A stretch of 64,000 nucleotides of DNA from Carnegiea gigantea (lineage: Eukaryota > Streptophyta > Magnoliopsida > Caryophyllales > Cactaceae). This document shows positions 1 through 11,918 of this stretch, piece after piece. The DNA lies in NCBI GenBank assembly GCA_029747015.1, contig JAKOGI010000345.1, forward strand, positions 76,001 to 140,000, written 5' to 3'. Every line of letters starts with the position of its first letter. The first letter of the stretch is position 1. The notes under the pieces were generated by a model. That model was not told the origin of the DNA. It saw only the letters and a program-made list of their open reading frames with translations, and made no database searches. The translations under genes and the position numbers were made by a program.

Positions 1-1497
1 AATAGGAGAAATGAGGCCTTTTGTAAGTTCCCGTGACTCGTGAGACAAAGTGGCTAGCAAGCCCAATGTGCTCGATTATGTCATTACTGATAGAATTTTT
101 AGTAATGTATATTTTAGTCTTATTATCACATTTCATTAGTATTGGACTGATGTTTGTCATGTTTGGTTCATGCAAATGTCTGGTTAACTAGGCAAGTAAA
201 GTGACCGACCTTTTGGTACTTCTTTATTCTGCTTTTGTAGAAGAAAGGCCAATAGTGTATTGCTTCTTAAATTTCCAAGAGATGACAGTTCAACCAAGAA
301 CTACTACATAACCACTAATTGACTTTGTTGATTATGAGTGAACAATCCAAGCAGAACGAAGTAGGTCAAAAGAGACAAAGAAGCATGATTGTTAAGAGAA
401 GGCCCAATAGTAGACTACCCTTTCAGATATACTGAAGCATGTATGGCTAAATGATAATATGGAACTTTAGGTTTTTGCATGAATTGACTAAGATGTTGTA
501 CTAAAAAATTTATGTCACACCTTATCTTTACCAGAAAATACAGCTTGATAATAAATTTTCTACATTTTGTTGGTTTAAAATACAAGTCTCCTAAGGATTC
601 ATTTTATTGTTGATATGTAAAGGAATGATCACACAACATATCAAGTTCAAGCAATTAAATTCCTTCAATGACTCCATGTTGGATTTTCTCTATGTGAGAG
701 TAACGTCTTATTGAGATTATAAAACTCTACGGCCCGAAACATAATTGACAAAGCCCATGTAAAAGCTGCACTATGATAAGACTTTGAAATTTATTTCTTC
801 TATGTCACTTCATGTGAGCAACATATCATCAACATATGTAGTTAAGAAAACAACCGAGCTGCGTCATTGATTATGAAACAATTAATAGTCATTTTTTCAA
901 TGGTGGTATCCCCTTTAGTTTATAACCTCTACCAATTTAGCTTAACATTGACTTGAGACTTGTTTCAGTCTACAAAGAAATTTCTGTAATTTGCATATTG
1001 CTTTGAGAATGTTTGAAGAGAAACTTGTGGCAATTTGGTATAGATGTCTTCATGTAGATAACCATGAAGAAAAGCATTATTCACATTTAATTGATGAAAA
1101 CTCAAACCTTTTTTAACTGCAACAACCGTGAGTGTTCTGATTGTAATCATCTTGACACTGGTGAGTAGGTTTCAGTGTAATCTATCCCCTCTTGTGAAGT
1201 CCTTAATGACTGATCTTGTCTTATGCCTTCTTATAGTCGTATGTGATTTATGCCCGACCTTGCAAACCCAATTGTAACCTGTTGATGACTTTTTGTTTTT
1301 GGGTGCTATTGGTGATGACATCCTTTTTTATAGCATCTTTCCAACCAGAATGTAACATTACTTTTTCAAATGACTTTGGGTCTGCAAAGTCCAGGTTCTT
1401 AAATAACTCTTAACTTGAAGATGAAAGAGAATAGGTTGTAACTAAGGGAGGTTTTATGGAAAGATTTGTTGATGTGGCCAAGCAAATGGAAGTATGA
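1..1497 (-). pseudogene. Ty1/copia polyprotein, 3' part (reverse transcriptase and RNase H)
   Basis: Read on the minus strand, this is the downstream half of a copia polyprotein. A palm-domain stretch ending [15 protein letters not shown] lies at about 1040-1115. The catalytic box reads TYVDDMLLT at 813-839. An RNase H stretch with ISGYVVVLG and STKAEYK lies at about 230-345. Stops and frame changes interrupt it throughout, so it is not functional. Copia order is protease, integrase, reverse transcriptase, RNase H. The matching integrase is found on the same strand at 18346-19262, so the two pieces are very probably one element opened by the insertions at 1506-18337. The 3' LTR should lie beyond the left edge of the window. 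Family assignment is firm; the exact lineage within copia is not. Confidence 0.85.
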
Positions 1498-1505
1498 GAT
1501 TTATG

Positions 1506-1851
1506 TGGCGTTTGGTTGAAAGTAATGTAATCACTACACAATGGAATCAACTATGTAATATGATTGTCATTGTAATGGAATAAGATAATAATTACATTAT
1601 AATATTTGATTACAAAGTTTTTACAGTTGTAATTGGATGAACTCATTTACAAATAACAATTCATTTTACATGTGACGTGAAGTACTTGCAATTCAATTCA
1701 CTTTTATTTTGCCTACTTTAATTATTTGCAGTTTTGTTGATAATTATTGTCTAATATCTTATTATCATGATTGTGATGGTTCACATGTACTTCACTTTGT
1801 TTCATCTAACTTACAATAATGTAACATTTTTCAAGTTTAGCGAGTAGAGAG
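1506..1851. mobile_element. Left arm of a small TIR element (MITE-like) split by the gypsy insertion
   Basis: The arm starts TGGCGTTTGGTTGAAAG. The right arm, read in reverse, starts TGGCTCATTTGGTTTGG, so the two ends look like imperfect terminal inverted repeats. The bases outside (TTTATG on the left, TTCATG on the right) match at five of six positions and could be a decayed target duplication. With the gypsy element removed the two arms would make about 0.8 kb of AT-rich, non-coding DNA. The hAT-type assignment is a guess from size and ends. That the arms belong together is supported by the copia reading resuming on both sides. Confidence 0.45.
1847..1851. repeat. Target-site duplication GAGAG, left copy
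   Basis: GAGAG directly precedes the TG that opens the left gypsy LTR and is repeated exactly after the CA that closes the right LTR (17870-17874). A perfect 5-bp duplication is the normal integrase footprint of gypsy elements and proves that 1852-17869 entered as one unit. Confidence 0.9.
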
Positions 1852-3931
1852 TGTAACGCCCCCAACTCGTAATACCTGATTAGTCTAACCTAATTATGCA
1901 TACATCATTGATTAACAGCGGAAGTCATTTGGTTGGAGGCATTACCGCTGTTCCGTAATAGAATAAGGCTGACTAAACTACGGTTACCATTGGGTTGCCC
2001 GTCTCACGACAAAATTGAAATGATATACACTCAAGCATTTACATACATTGTGATGTGTCGGTAACTCAATATATGATTACAGTTTACTAGTAATCTGCGA
2101 TATTCAGAAAATTGCACAACCCTTAGATATTGACGATGCTAGCCCATGAATCACTGTGAGCTTTAGACTAGTGCGACCCCAGCAAAAGAATTAGAACCTT
2201 ATTTCACTTCTTACTATTCTCTGGCTTGCTCGAAGGACTGTTCACTGAGCCCTTACTTAAAACAGAAAACTCAAAAACATTCGAAATATGAGCTGATGCT
2301 TAGCAGGCACATTCTTATGCAGTAAAATAAGCTTTGAGTTAAATCAGTTGGGCGCCCGCGTTTTAAAACGTTTTGTTTGGCAAATAAGAGAGAGAGAATG
2401 TATGAGTAAAACTGATTTGCAGGTTATTATATGGAAGTGAACTCCTGTTTATGTCTGTAGCGATCTTAAGATAGGTGCACATCTCCCAGACCGATCGGAG
2501 AGCCTGAGTTGCAGCCGCATAGGTAAATTGAAGGCATAAGCCCTGATGATTGATAATTGATGGGGCCACTTGATTATGTAACAAAACATTGTATAAATTG
2601 ATTCATTATAATTGTGATTTTGCATGGTTTGAGAAAACATTTGAATTTTCAAAAAGCACAGCCAATGTACGTACCTGATCTTTGAAAATCTCTCTCTCTC
2701 ATTGCAAATCGTTTGGTGGTAGCTTGAAGCGATCGACGTGGCCTCACTTCTGCTTCAGACACGAAATTTTTTCCCTTGATTAGTGAAAGGTTAAGGAAAC
2801 TTATCGAATTTCTTGGTTTCTTACATACTTTAAATCCTCTTGATTTCTCTTTTTAACATGCATTTAACCATTATTTCGAATGCAATTGGACTCCATTTTA
2901 TTGGTTTTTGTTCTTCTTCCTGTCATGACTAAGGAACCAGAACCTTTGAACGCGTATAATAATAACGTAAGAGTATGGTTTATTTTGAGTTCGTTATTAA
3001 CGGCGTCATCGATCATTATTATTGTTGACATTAGTAATATCATTGTTACCATTATTGTTGCCATTATTATTATTATTATTGATGGGATTATTATCATCTT
3101 GTTATTATCATAGTTATATTTATCGCTATTGATCACGGTTACGAGGATAGCCATTTACTCCTGACGTGGCGTGGTGACAATATGGGTTTGGTTTTGAGTA
3201 CAATCCAAAAGTTAAACTTGACATGTTTACTCCTTAAATGAATTTTCGACGTATCTGTAAATTCCGGTCCTTACGTAACTAATCTCCACCGTCAAAGTTA
3301 AAATCATGCTCGGCCCCAATTTTTATCCTGTCAATTCCGAACCATACTCATTATATTTACCTTCCTTTTTTCCTCCTTCCCCACTTGGTAGCTAACCCAC
3401 AACATATATTCTCAACACGCATCCTACGCGTATACGCTCGCCTACTTAGCAGAACTCCTATTCAAACACTAATGCAGCAACATAAAAATAAACATAACTA
3501 AAATAAACATGTTCAAGGAACTTTAATCGCCGTACCCGGGGTTACACATACATTTCTGACACATGTATAATTCATCAACCCCATTCATTTGTAATTAACA
3601 TTAATCTAACCACAAATAATATGAATAGCTCATTTTCTTAACATATCCAAACTAAATTCCCCATTATATTTTTGCTTAACCACTAAATAACTCAAAATAA
3701 TTCTTGCATATTCATTTAAATTACAACCACTAATTACTTGACTGTGATCAAAATATAACACTCACATTACCAAACATAACTCTCATACTAACCTCATATA
3801 CATGTACATATTTTTCCTCCATTTAAGCATCCCTCAAGTCACTTGAAGATTTATAACTTGCATAATTAACTTGATCATTACCGAAGACCTAACCTTAATC
3901 ATCAACCCATAATCAAAACATTACAAGCATA

Positions 3932-3976
<45 letters not shown>

Positions 3977-5023
3977 TATATATATATATATATATAACCC
4001 ATAATTTTCTGTAAATTTATTACCAAATCATCATAATCAACTCAAATTCAAGCACCTCACTCAACACTCACTCATCACCTCTCTCAATTTACAACTCAAT
4101 CCAACATCCAAATAATTCAAGGAATTTACAATTAAACACTCAATACTGATACTTACACCATTTACTAGCAAGATTCTAGCATAAAAATCAAAATTGGATT
4201 AAGTGGGGGTTAGGGTTTCGCACCTCTTAACCCACTAAAATCAATCAAAACACTTCATAGTGAGGGACAAGGGGCCGGCTGGAGGTGGCACGGGGCAACC
4301 GCGGTTGACAACGGTGGTCGGCGGTGATGGAAAGCCGGTGGCCGGCGGTGAATGACGGTGCAGAAGGCGGGGGTCGGGGTTCCAGCGCCAGAGGCAGAGA
4401 GAGAGAATAGGGGTTTTAGAGTTTGTAATACTTGGTTTATTGACTTAACTCTCTAATTTATTTACTCTTCCCTTTTTCTTTTTACCCCTTTTTAGTTAGT
4501 GACACATAACCCTTTTCTAGATCTCTCCTTGTATTTATCTTATTTTTTTATTTTATTTATTACATTCATATGCATAAATTTAGATATAATTATAATTATA
4601 TATATATGGAGTTGAAGTAATAATCTAGCTAGAATTAATAAATTTGAATTTACATCATTGACATATAAATTTGGGAGAAGACATTCTCATTTTCTCAAAA
4701 TTTATTCTTACTATTATTATCTCAAAATTTATTTTATTTTATTTATTTATCTATTTACTTTTACTATGCAAGCATTCAAATATTAATGAAAACTTGAAAG
4801 AATTATTTAAGGAGCATTACAGGGTTCATGTCAGGACCACGTTGTCGTTTCAACTTGCGACGCATAAATACATATATCTACACATAAAATGATAAATTAA
4901 AATATATACATATAAAATAATAAATTGAAACGCAAGATTAAAATGCGGTGCCTAACTGAATTAATTTGTGATTAGGGTAGTTTGAAATAATTAAAAAAAG
5001 AACTTTAGGTTCAGCCCGTTACA
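1852..5023 (-). repeat. 3' LTR of the gypsy element
   Basis: Begins TGTAACGCCCCC and ends CGTTACA in window orientation, matching the right-hand copy along its length. It is about 3.2 kb, long for a plant LTR. It includes a short (ATT)n tract near 3064-3090, an (AT)n tract at about 3931-3994 and a GC-rich stretch at about 4261-4400. Small ORFs within it, including a poly-isoleucine one, come from these microsatellites. Confidence 0.9.
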
Positions 5024-5037
5024 ACCTCCCCCCTTGA
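5024..5037 (-). promoter_or_regulatory. Polypurine tract next to the 3' LTR
   Basis: On the minus strand the sequence reads AAGGGGGGAGG immediately before the LTR. This is the expected primer for plus-strand DNA synthesis and fixes the element orientation as minus. Confidence 0.8.
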
Positions 5038-5132
5038 AAGAAGTTTTGTGCTTGAAACTTACAGTTTAAAAGAAACATTGTCTGTACCTCAAATAGATAT
5101 GGATACGTACTTTTCATGTTCTCCTCAGTTTC

Positions 5133-5504
5133 CTATGTAGCCTCAGAAGAGTTATGGTTGGCAAACAGAACCTTAACCAGAGGAATGCTTTTGTTTTGAA
5201 GTTGCTTAACCCTATAGTCTAATATTTGTGCGGGATACTCGTCGTACATTAAGTTGTCAGCAATTTCCACTGGCTTTGTTATGATGGTACGACTTAGATC
5301 TGGGACATATTTTTGGAGCTGTGAAATGTGAAAAACGTTGTGCACGTGCTCAAGTTCTGTGGGTAAATCCAATCTGTAAGCCACCAGGTTTAATTTTTCG
5401 AGAATTTCATAAGGGCCGATATACCTAGGGCTTAGTTTGCCTCTGAGGTTGAATCTTCTAACTCCTTTAACTGAGGACACCTTTAAAAATACCTTATCTC
5501 CCAC
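5133..5504 (-). pseudogene. Gypsy integrase C-terminal region (chromovirus type)
   Basis: A 123-codon open segment in continuity with integrase. It contains GDKVFLKVSSVKGVRRF, the plant gypsy segment with LSPRYIGPYEILEK, then HVHNVFHISQL and NKSIPLVKVLF. These are the GPY/F-type module and the start of the chromodomain-like tail known from chromovirus integrases, a module thought to steer integration. The reading stops at a TAG where the family usually has tryptophan, then continues in frame for about 30 codons almost to the polypurine tract. It is the last segment of the polyprotein. The stop near its end and the frameshifts upstream make it a pseudogene. Confidence 0.85.
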
Positions 5505-5691
5505 TTGAAACTCTAATGGTCCCCTGCTTTTGTCCGCATAACTTTTCTATTTATTTTGGGCTGCTTTGATATGTTCCCGAATTTTTCTTATCATTTTAGT
5601 GGTTTCTTGAATTAGCTCAGGCCCTAGAGTTAATGCCTCATCCAGCTCACCTCAACGTAATGGAGTTCTGCATTTTCTCCCATATAGTGCT

Positions 5692-6500
5692 TCAAAAGGG
5701 GGTCATTTTAATGGTGGATTGATAACTGTTATTATAGGAGAACTCTACCAATGGTAGATAGTCTTCCCACTTCCCTTGGAAGTCAAGTACACATGCCCTA
5801 AGCATATCCTCCAAGATTTGATTTATCCTCTCAGTTTGTCCATCAGTCTCAGGGTAGTATGAACTACTAAAATTCAACTTAGTGCCAAAAGCCTTTTGCA
5901 AATCTTGCCAAAATCGAGCCTAAAATCTTTAATCTCGATCCGACACTATATCCTTTGGTATGCCATGCAGTCGAACTATTTCTTTGACATATAACTGCGC
6001 TAGTCTCTCTACGCCCCAAGTGTCGTGAATGGGTATAAAATGGACAAATTTGGTAAGTCTGTCCACGATAACCCAAATAGCATTCTTCTTTGAAGTAGAA
6101 AGGGGTAATCCCATAACAAAATCCATTGAAATTGAATCCCATTTCTAGGTAGGGATTTCTAAAGATCTCAGTTCGCCTATAGGATAGTGCTCAGCTTTTA
6201 ACTTTTGACACGTTAAATACTTATCGACATACTCTGCAATCTCTCTTTTCATGTTTTCCCACCAGAAAAATTGTCTCAAATCCCTATATATTTTGGTTCC
6301 TCCTGGGTGTGTTGAGTATCGAGTGGTATGGGCTTCCTCTAGAATTCTTCTCTTTAACTACTCTTTATTGGGAACACACAGTCTATTCTGAAACCTCAAG
6401 GTCCCATCATCATGTATTACGAAACCAGGCGATTTTCCCTGTGTAACATTACACCTAATCCTCTATAGCCTTGCATCCTCTTTTTAACTTGCCTTAATTT
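5692..6500 (-). pseudogene. Gypsy integrase core
   Basis: The DDE triad of a retroviral-type integrase is spread over two frames. [10 protein letters not shown] with the first aspartate lies near 6100-6126, IVSDRD with the second near 5929-5946, and ETDGQTERINQ with the glutamate near 5820-5850. YNNSYQSTIKMTPF closes the core near 5692-5735. A frameshift lies between about 5900 and 5930. Upstream sequence to about 6500 is the degraded zinc-binding N-terminal part. The protein would insert element cDNA into the genome. The frameshift and stops rule out a functional product, although all three catalytic residues can still be seen. Confidence 0.85.
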
Positions 6501-6558
6501 CTTCTATTATGGAAGGTTGCACCTTTAGTGCTGTCAATCACCCAGTTGTGCATCATGC

Positions 6559-7160
6559 CTACACTAGCTCGATACCTATGGTTTCGAGGTCCCTCGATAT
6601 TTCAGGTTGAGTATGCATCATGGCATTTAAACCATGTTGGGCCTTTCTACTGAGTGCATCTGCCATTACGTTTGCCTTCCCGGGATAGTATTGAATTTGC
6701 AAGTCATAATCCTTTAGCAGCTCCAACCATCGACGTTGCCTTAAGTTAATCTCCTTTCTGAATCTTTCCCCATAAAAACACACTTCCCGACCTTTTACAT
6801 CCGTTAAGGTAACCTTAGGGTCCTTACAGTCTATGTTCAACCTAGAAATAGTCAACCAGTTTATTCCCAAGATTATATCAAATTCTGACATATCAAATTG
6901 AAGCAAGTTCCCAGAGAACTCATGCTCAGCGATTGCAATAGGGACATGCTTGTAAAGGACAAGACATTCTATTTCTTACCCGTTTGGCAAACTAATTCTA
7001 TAGTTCGCCCGCTCCTTATTTTGTTTCAAATTCAATTGTAATGCAGCTTGAGTGGATATAAATGAATGAGTTACCTCCGAATCAAATAAAATACAAAATG
7101 ATTTTGAATTTAAAAAGAGAGTTCCAGTGATAACCGTACTAGAAACTGTAGCTTCCTTTT
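6559..7160 (-). pseudogene. Gypsy protease fused in frame to an RNase H remnant (reverse transcriptase deleted)
   Basis: Reading from high to low coordinates, the aspartic protease active site appears as DSEVTHSF at about 7063-7086. Gypsy proteases have D-S/T-G there, so the glycine is lost. The later protease motif DIILGINWL follows near 6850-6880. About 30 codons on, without a frame change, the sequence becomes the RNase H/connection region: NLRQRRWLELLKDYD, YYPGKANVMADALSRK (about 6640-6750). In gypsy polyproteins several hundred reverse transcriptase residues separate these two modules, so an in-frame internal deletion is inferred, with its junction near 6760-6775. One stop lies in the protease segment near 6980. 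Confidence 0.85.
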
Positions 7161-7166
7161 TGCTTA

Positions 7167-7514
7167 TTATGTAGGCTCGACCAGCCGTTGGGGCTTTAAG
7201 GGCAGGCTCCCTTGACGTGGGGGCAGTACCAGCTTTGCAACCCCCGTTTCCATAGCCTTATGTCTTATGGGACAGTTCGCAATTGAATGTTCTAGACTTC
7301 CGCACCACATACACTTGTTAGTACCTACACGACACTCAGCTGTAGTATGGTTTGTGTGCCCACACCTGGCACAAGGCCCCTTTGATATCACTGGATGATT
7401 CTTGTCAGGGTCACCAGTGGGTTTCTTCTGTGCAACACTCTCACTTGACGTACTGCGCTCACTCCACTTCCTTTTTTGGTTTCCTGGATTCAAAACTCTT
7501 AACTTGCCCTTCAC
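7167..7514 (-). pseudogene. Gypsy gag C-terminal part, two zinc knuckles
   Basis: A 115-codon stretch with two complete CX2CX4HX4C knuckles, starting CARCGHTNH and CMWCGSLEH, preceded by a basic segment (KRKWSERSTSS). Zinc knuckles of this kind bind element RNA for packaging. It overlaps the main gag ORF by four bases in another frame. Since it encodes the continuation of the same protein, the overlap marks a one-base frameshift rather than a programmed arrangement. A frameshift used for translation cannot be excluded from sequence alone. Confidence 0.85.
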
Positions 7515-8155
7515 TCTTTCTCCACCTCAACACCTCTTTCATATAGCTCTTGATAAGTTTGAATTGGATGGCCTGCCAATTGATTCCTAATACAAAAGGC
7601 TAAACATTCCTCTAACCTTCTCATTTTTAGCCTTTTAGTTGCCACAAAATCAGGAGCGAACCTTGACAACTCCATAAACTTACGGGCATATTGCATTACT
7701 GTCATATTTTCACTCATCTTTAATTCCATGAATTCTTTCTCCTTTTGACATTGGACTGTGATTGGATAAAACTTAGCCCTAAGTTCATGGAGAAACTTAG
7801 CCCAAGTGAGTTCGGATCCCTGTAACTTATCTTTCACAGTACTCCACCAGATGTCTGCTTCACTAGTTAAATAGAAAGTCCCTATATTTAACCTTTTCTC
7901 TTCAGGCACCTCAACTGCTGTAAATATCTTTTCTATTCCCCTAATCCAGTCCTCCAGCTCTACAGGGTCAAGGTTTCCATCATAAACTTTAGGGTTACAT
8001 TGAGCGACCCTATCAGCTAATTTATCAGACTTTAAAGAGTTTTCTGGAGGTACAGGGGGCGTAGGAGTTGCAGGAGGGATCCTTTTCATCAGCTTAATTA
8101 CTAGATTCTTCCAATAATTTGGGTCCTTTATACTACTAGACACTTCCAAGGCCAC
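7511..8155 (-). pseudogene. Gypsy gag (Retrotrans_gag domain)
   Basis: Codes for 214 residues starting MALEVSSSIKDPNYW. The core resembles the plant Retrotrans_gag domain (PF03732): NPKVYDGNLDPVELEDWIRG, then FYLTSEADIWWSTVKDKLQG, then FLHELRAKFYP and MTVMQYARKFMELSRF. A proline-rich linker (PPATPTPPVPP) lies at residues 27-37. Gag forms the virus-like particle. The ATG at 8155 is chosen because the domain follows at a normal distance and stops appear upstream. The ORF is continuous to 7511, where a frameshift separates it from the zinc knuckles. Confidence 0.88.
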
Positions 8156-8385
8156 TGTTGGGTCTCAATTATGGTCTTGCTGGGGGTCCTCATTTACCCA
8201 GTTACTGGAACCCTGGGGTTCATCTTCCTTGTTATTCTAATTGTCGTTCACTGGCTCTGACCTACTGTAATACTAAATCACATAAGCAACACTTATTATC
8301 TCAATTTGTATGACATTATCACAAAGCAGTCTTCATTTAGAATCAAAACGCAACTTAACTCAAACAGTATCTTTACTGCATACAC

Positions 8386-8508
<123 letters not shown>

Positions 8509-8785
8509 TAGAAAGTTCATACAAGGTCAAAAGAATATTACAGTATTTCAGGATAACCTTCCCTCGCCTCCTACTAAGGCTCCTAATCTAATTACTGATC
8601 GACGTTGTCTTGTCAAGTCAATTCCGCCCCGAACCCAAAAAGAAAGGCGGAAACCTTGTCACAGCTGGTTAAGTCAGCCTACCTTCATACACCATAGATA
8701 CATGCCATTAACAAAAGAATATCACACTGTGCCAACTGCCGAAAGAAAAATAACCCAAAAAAAACCTAACCCATAAACAGGGGCA

Positions 8786-9521
8786 GGGCTATGCCTAACG
8801 ATCCCAAGAGGGATCGTAATCCGGTTCAGAGGAATCATCATCCTCCTACCCTGAGTCGAAGTCCTACCTCTCAGAGTCCTCTCCCTCAGGATCACTCTCA
8901 TCACCCACTGCCTCCTCCTCTAAAGGCTCATTCTATCCCACTTCCTCCTCAGGCTCCTGCTCATCCTGGTCTAGCTCCATCTCCCCCTCACCCGAGCTCA
9001 GTTCTATGATCTCTGGAGAGCTCGGTACATATTCGACTATATAGACATCATCCTCTAAGCCAGCCTACGGAGGAGCCGGTGGTGGCTGAACTGGAGGCTG
9101 CGGGGGCGGTGGCCCCAGAGCCGGTGGGGGTGGGGTGGAACAATAGGTGGATACACATCCAGTGCAGGAAATATGCATGGATGGATATCATAAGAAATAC
9201 CCCACAACTCAAACTCCTCTTGCAACGACAGCTCCCTCGTGATCACATACCAACCTCCTAGAATCTGGAATCTCTCCGCATCAGGCCCTGGGTCTCCAGT
9301 AACCACAAAGTTATGGTATCGTAATCCGAACTCGTGCCAGGGCACAACGAGAGGTAGGGACCACAATGTGCACGAGCCAACACATCGTGGAATTTAGAAA
9401 ATGGGTCCTCCTGCAGATGGGCTGTCATAGCTGCATACAGGATAGAAATATGAGACGCCACTGAAGCCTGTGGTGCCATATGAATGTTGTACGGGTCTGC
9501 ACGCACTCCGGGATGAGCCAT
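8786..9521 (-). pseudogene. Extra ORF upstream of gag in the gypsy leader, function unknown
   Basis: Between the primer site and gag lies a degraded coding region of roughly 240 codons. It starts with the ATG at 9521 (MAHPGVRADPYNIHMAPQ) and shifts frame near 9320-9370. It continues through NFVVTGDPGPDAERF and EEFELWGISYDIHPC, then a proline-rich part (about 9060-9160), and ends in a strongly acidic tail rich in Glu/Asp (about 8790-9040) with several stops. Conserved-looking composition over its length argues for a former gene rather than chance. I do not recognise the family. Accessory ORFs upstream of gag are known from some plant gypsy lineages such as Ogre/Tat; I do not know one described for this lineage. 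Confidence 0.55.
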
Positions 9522-9665
9522 CTAAGCATAAAAGACCAGGAAAAGGGTATAAGCCACATTTACACATAAATTTTCCTTAAAGAAACTCAATTTACTTATA
9601 TTATTATCACAAACATAGACATCCTAGTTTTTCGAGCGTCCTATGCTCACAGTGATTGCTAACCT

Positions 9666-9679
9666 GGGCTCTGATACCA
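9666..9679 (-). promoter_or_regulatory. Primer-binding site (initiator tRNA-Met type)
   Basis: The minus strand reads TGGTATCAGAGCCC four bases inside the 5' LTR. This is the classic plant initiator-tRNA-Met primer site, used to start minus-strand DNA synthesis. Confidence 0.9.
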
Positions 9680-10906
9680 TAATTGTAACGCCCCCAACTC
9701 CTAATTCGTGATTAGTCTAACCTAATTATGCATACATCATTGATTAACAGCGGAAGTCTTTTAGTTCAAGGCATTATCGCCGTTCCATAATGGAACAAGG
9801 TTAACTAAACTATGGGTATCATTGGGTTGCCCATCTAATTGTCGGTCTCACGACAAAATTGAAATGACATACACTGAAGCATTCACATAAGTTGTGATGT
9901 ACTGGTAACTCAATCTATGATTACAGTTTACTAGTAATCTGTGATGTTCAGAAGATTACACAACCCTTAGATATTGATGATGCTAGCCCATGAATCACTG
10001 TGCGCTCTTGACTAGCCGACCCCAGCAAAAGAATTAGAACCTTATTTCACTTCTTACTATTCTTTGGCTTGCCCGGAGGACTATTCACTGAGCCCTTACC
10101 TAAAATAGAAAACTCAAAAACATTCGAAATATGAGCTGAAGCTCAGCACGCACATTCCTATGTAGTAAAATAAGGTTTGAGTTAAATCAGTTAGCGCCCG
10201 CATTTTAAAACATTTTGTTTGGCAAACAGGAGAGAGAGAATGAATGAGTAAAATTGATTTGCAGATTATTATCTGGAAGTGGACCCTTGTTGATGTCTGT
10301 AGCGATCTTGAGATAGGTGCACACCTTCCAGGCCGATCGGAGAGCCTGAGTTGCAGCCGCGTGGGTGAATTGAAGGTATAAGCCCTGATGATTGATAATT
10401 GATGGGGCCACTTGATTATTTGACAAAATATTGTATAAATTGATTCATTATATGATTATCATTGTGATTTTGCATAGTTTGAGAAAACATGTGAGTTTTC
10501 GAAAAGCACAGGCAATGTACGTACTTGCTCTTTGAAAATCTCTCTTATTGCAAATCGTATGGTGGCAGCTTGAAGCGACTGACGTAGCCTCATTTCTGCT
10601 CTAGACATGAATTTGTTTTCCTTGATTAGTGAAAGGTTAATGAAACTTTATCAAATTCCTTGGTTTCTTACATAATTTAAATCCTCTTGATTTCTCTTTT
10701 TAACATGCATGTAACCATTATTTCGAATGCAATTGGACTCCATTTTATTGGTTTTTGTTCTTCTTCCTTTCACGACTAAGGAACCAGAACCTTTGAACGC
10801 GTATAATAATAATGTAAGAGTGGTTTATTTTGAGTTCGTTATTAACGACGTCATCGATCATTATTATTGTTGACATTAGTAATATCGTTTTTACCATTAT
10901 TGTTAC

Positions 10907-10979
<73 letters not shown>
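10907..10979. repeat. (ATT)n microsatellite, about 24 units
   Basis: Trinucleotide run inside the right LTR. The corresponding site in the left LTR (about 3064-3090) has only a few units. The poly-Ile and poly-Asn ORFs here are artefacts. Confidence 0.95.
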
Positions 10980-11836
10980 GATGGGACTATTATTATTCTT
11001 ATTATTATCATAGTTATATTTGTCACTATTGATTACGGTTATGGGGATAGCCATTTAGTCCTGACGTAGCGTGGTGACAATATGGATTTGGTTTTGAGTA
11101 CAATCCAAAAGGTAAGCTTGACATGTTTACTCCTTAAATGAATTTTCGACGCATCCGTAAATTCCGGCCCTTACGTAACTAATCTCCATCGTCAAAGTTA
11201 AAATCATACTCGGCCCTAATTTTTATCATGTCAATTCCGATCCATACTCATTATATTTACCTTCCCTCTTTTTCCCTCCTTCCCCACTTGGTAGCTAACC
11301 CACAACATATATTCTCAACACACCTCCTACGCGTATACGCTTGCCTAATTAGCATAACTCCTTATTCAAACACTAATGAAGCAACATAAAAATAAACATA
11401 ACTAAAATAAACATGTTCAAGGAACTTTAATCACCGTACCCAGGGTTACACATAAATTTCTGACACGTGTACAATTCATCAACCCTATTCATTTGTAATT
11501 AACATTAATCTAACCACAAATAACATGAATAGCTCATTTTCTTAGCATATCCAAAATAAATTCCTCATTATATTTTTGCTTAACCACTAAATAACTCACA
11601 ATAATTCTTGCACATTCATTTAAATTACAACCCCTAATTACTTGACTGTGATCAACATATAACACTCACATTACCAAACATAGCCCTCATACTAACCTCA
11701 TATACATGTACATATTTTTCCTCCATTTAAGCATCCCTCAACTCACTTGAACATTTATAACTTGCATAATTAACTTGATCATTACCGAAGACCTAACCTT
11801 AATCATCAACCCATAATCAAAACATTACAAGCATAC

Positions 11837-11872
11837 CATATATATATATATATATACATATAGATATATATA

Positions 11873-11918
<46 letters not shown>
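11837..11918. repeat. (AT)n microsatellite in the right LTR
   Basis: Imperfect AT run, matching the one at 3931-3994 in the left LTR. Confidence 0.9.

Noticed and set aside
2864..3154. 96-codon minus-strand and 77-codon plus-strand ORFs with Ile-rich ends
   Set aside because: Both lie in the LTR and are driven by the short ATT tract; they are not conserved in the second LTR.
10745..11069. Poly-isoleucine and poly-asparagine ORFs
   Set aside because: Translation of an (ATT)n run in the gypsy LTR; the corresponding left LTR lacks the run.
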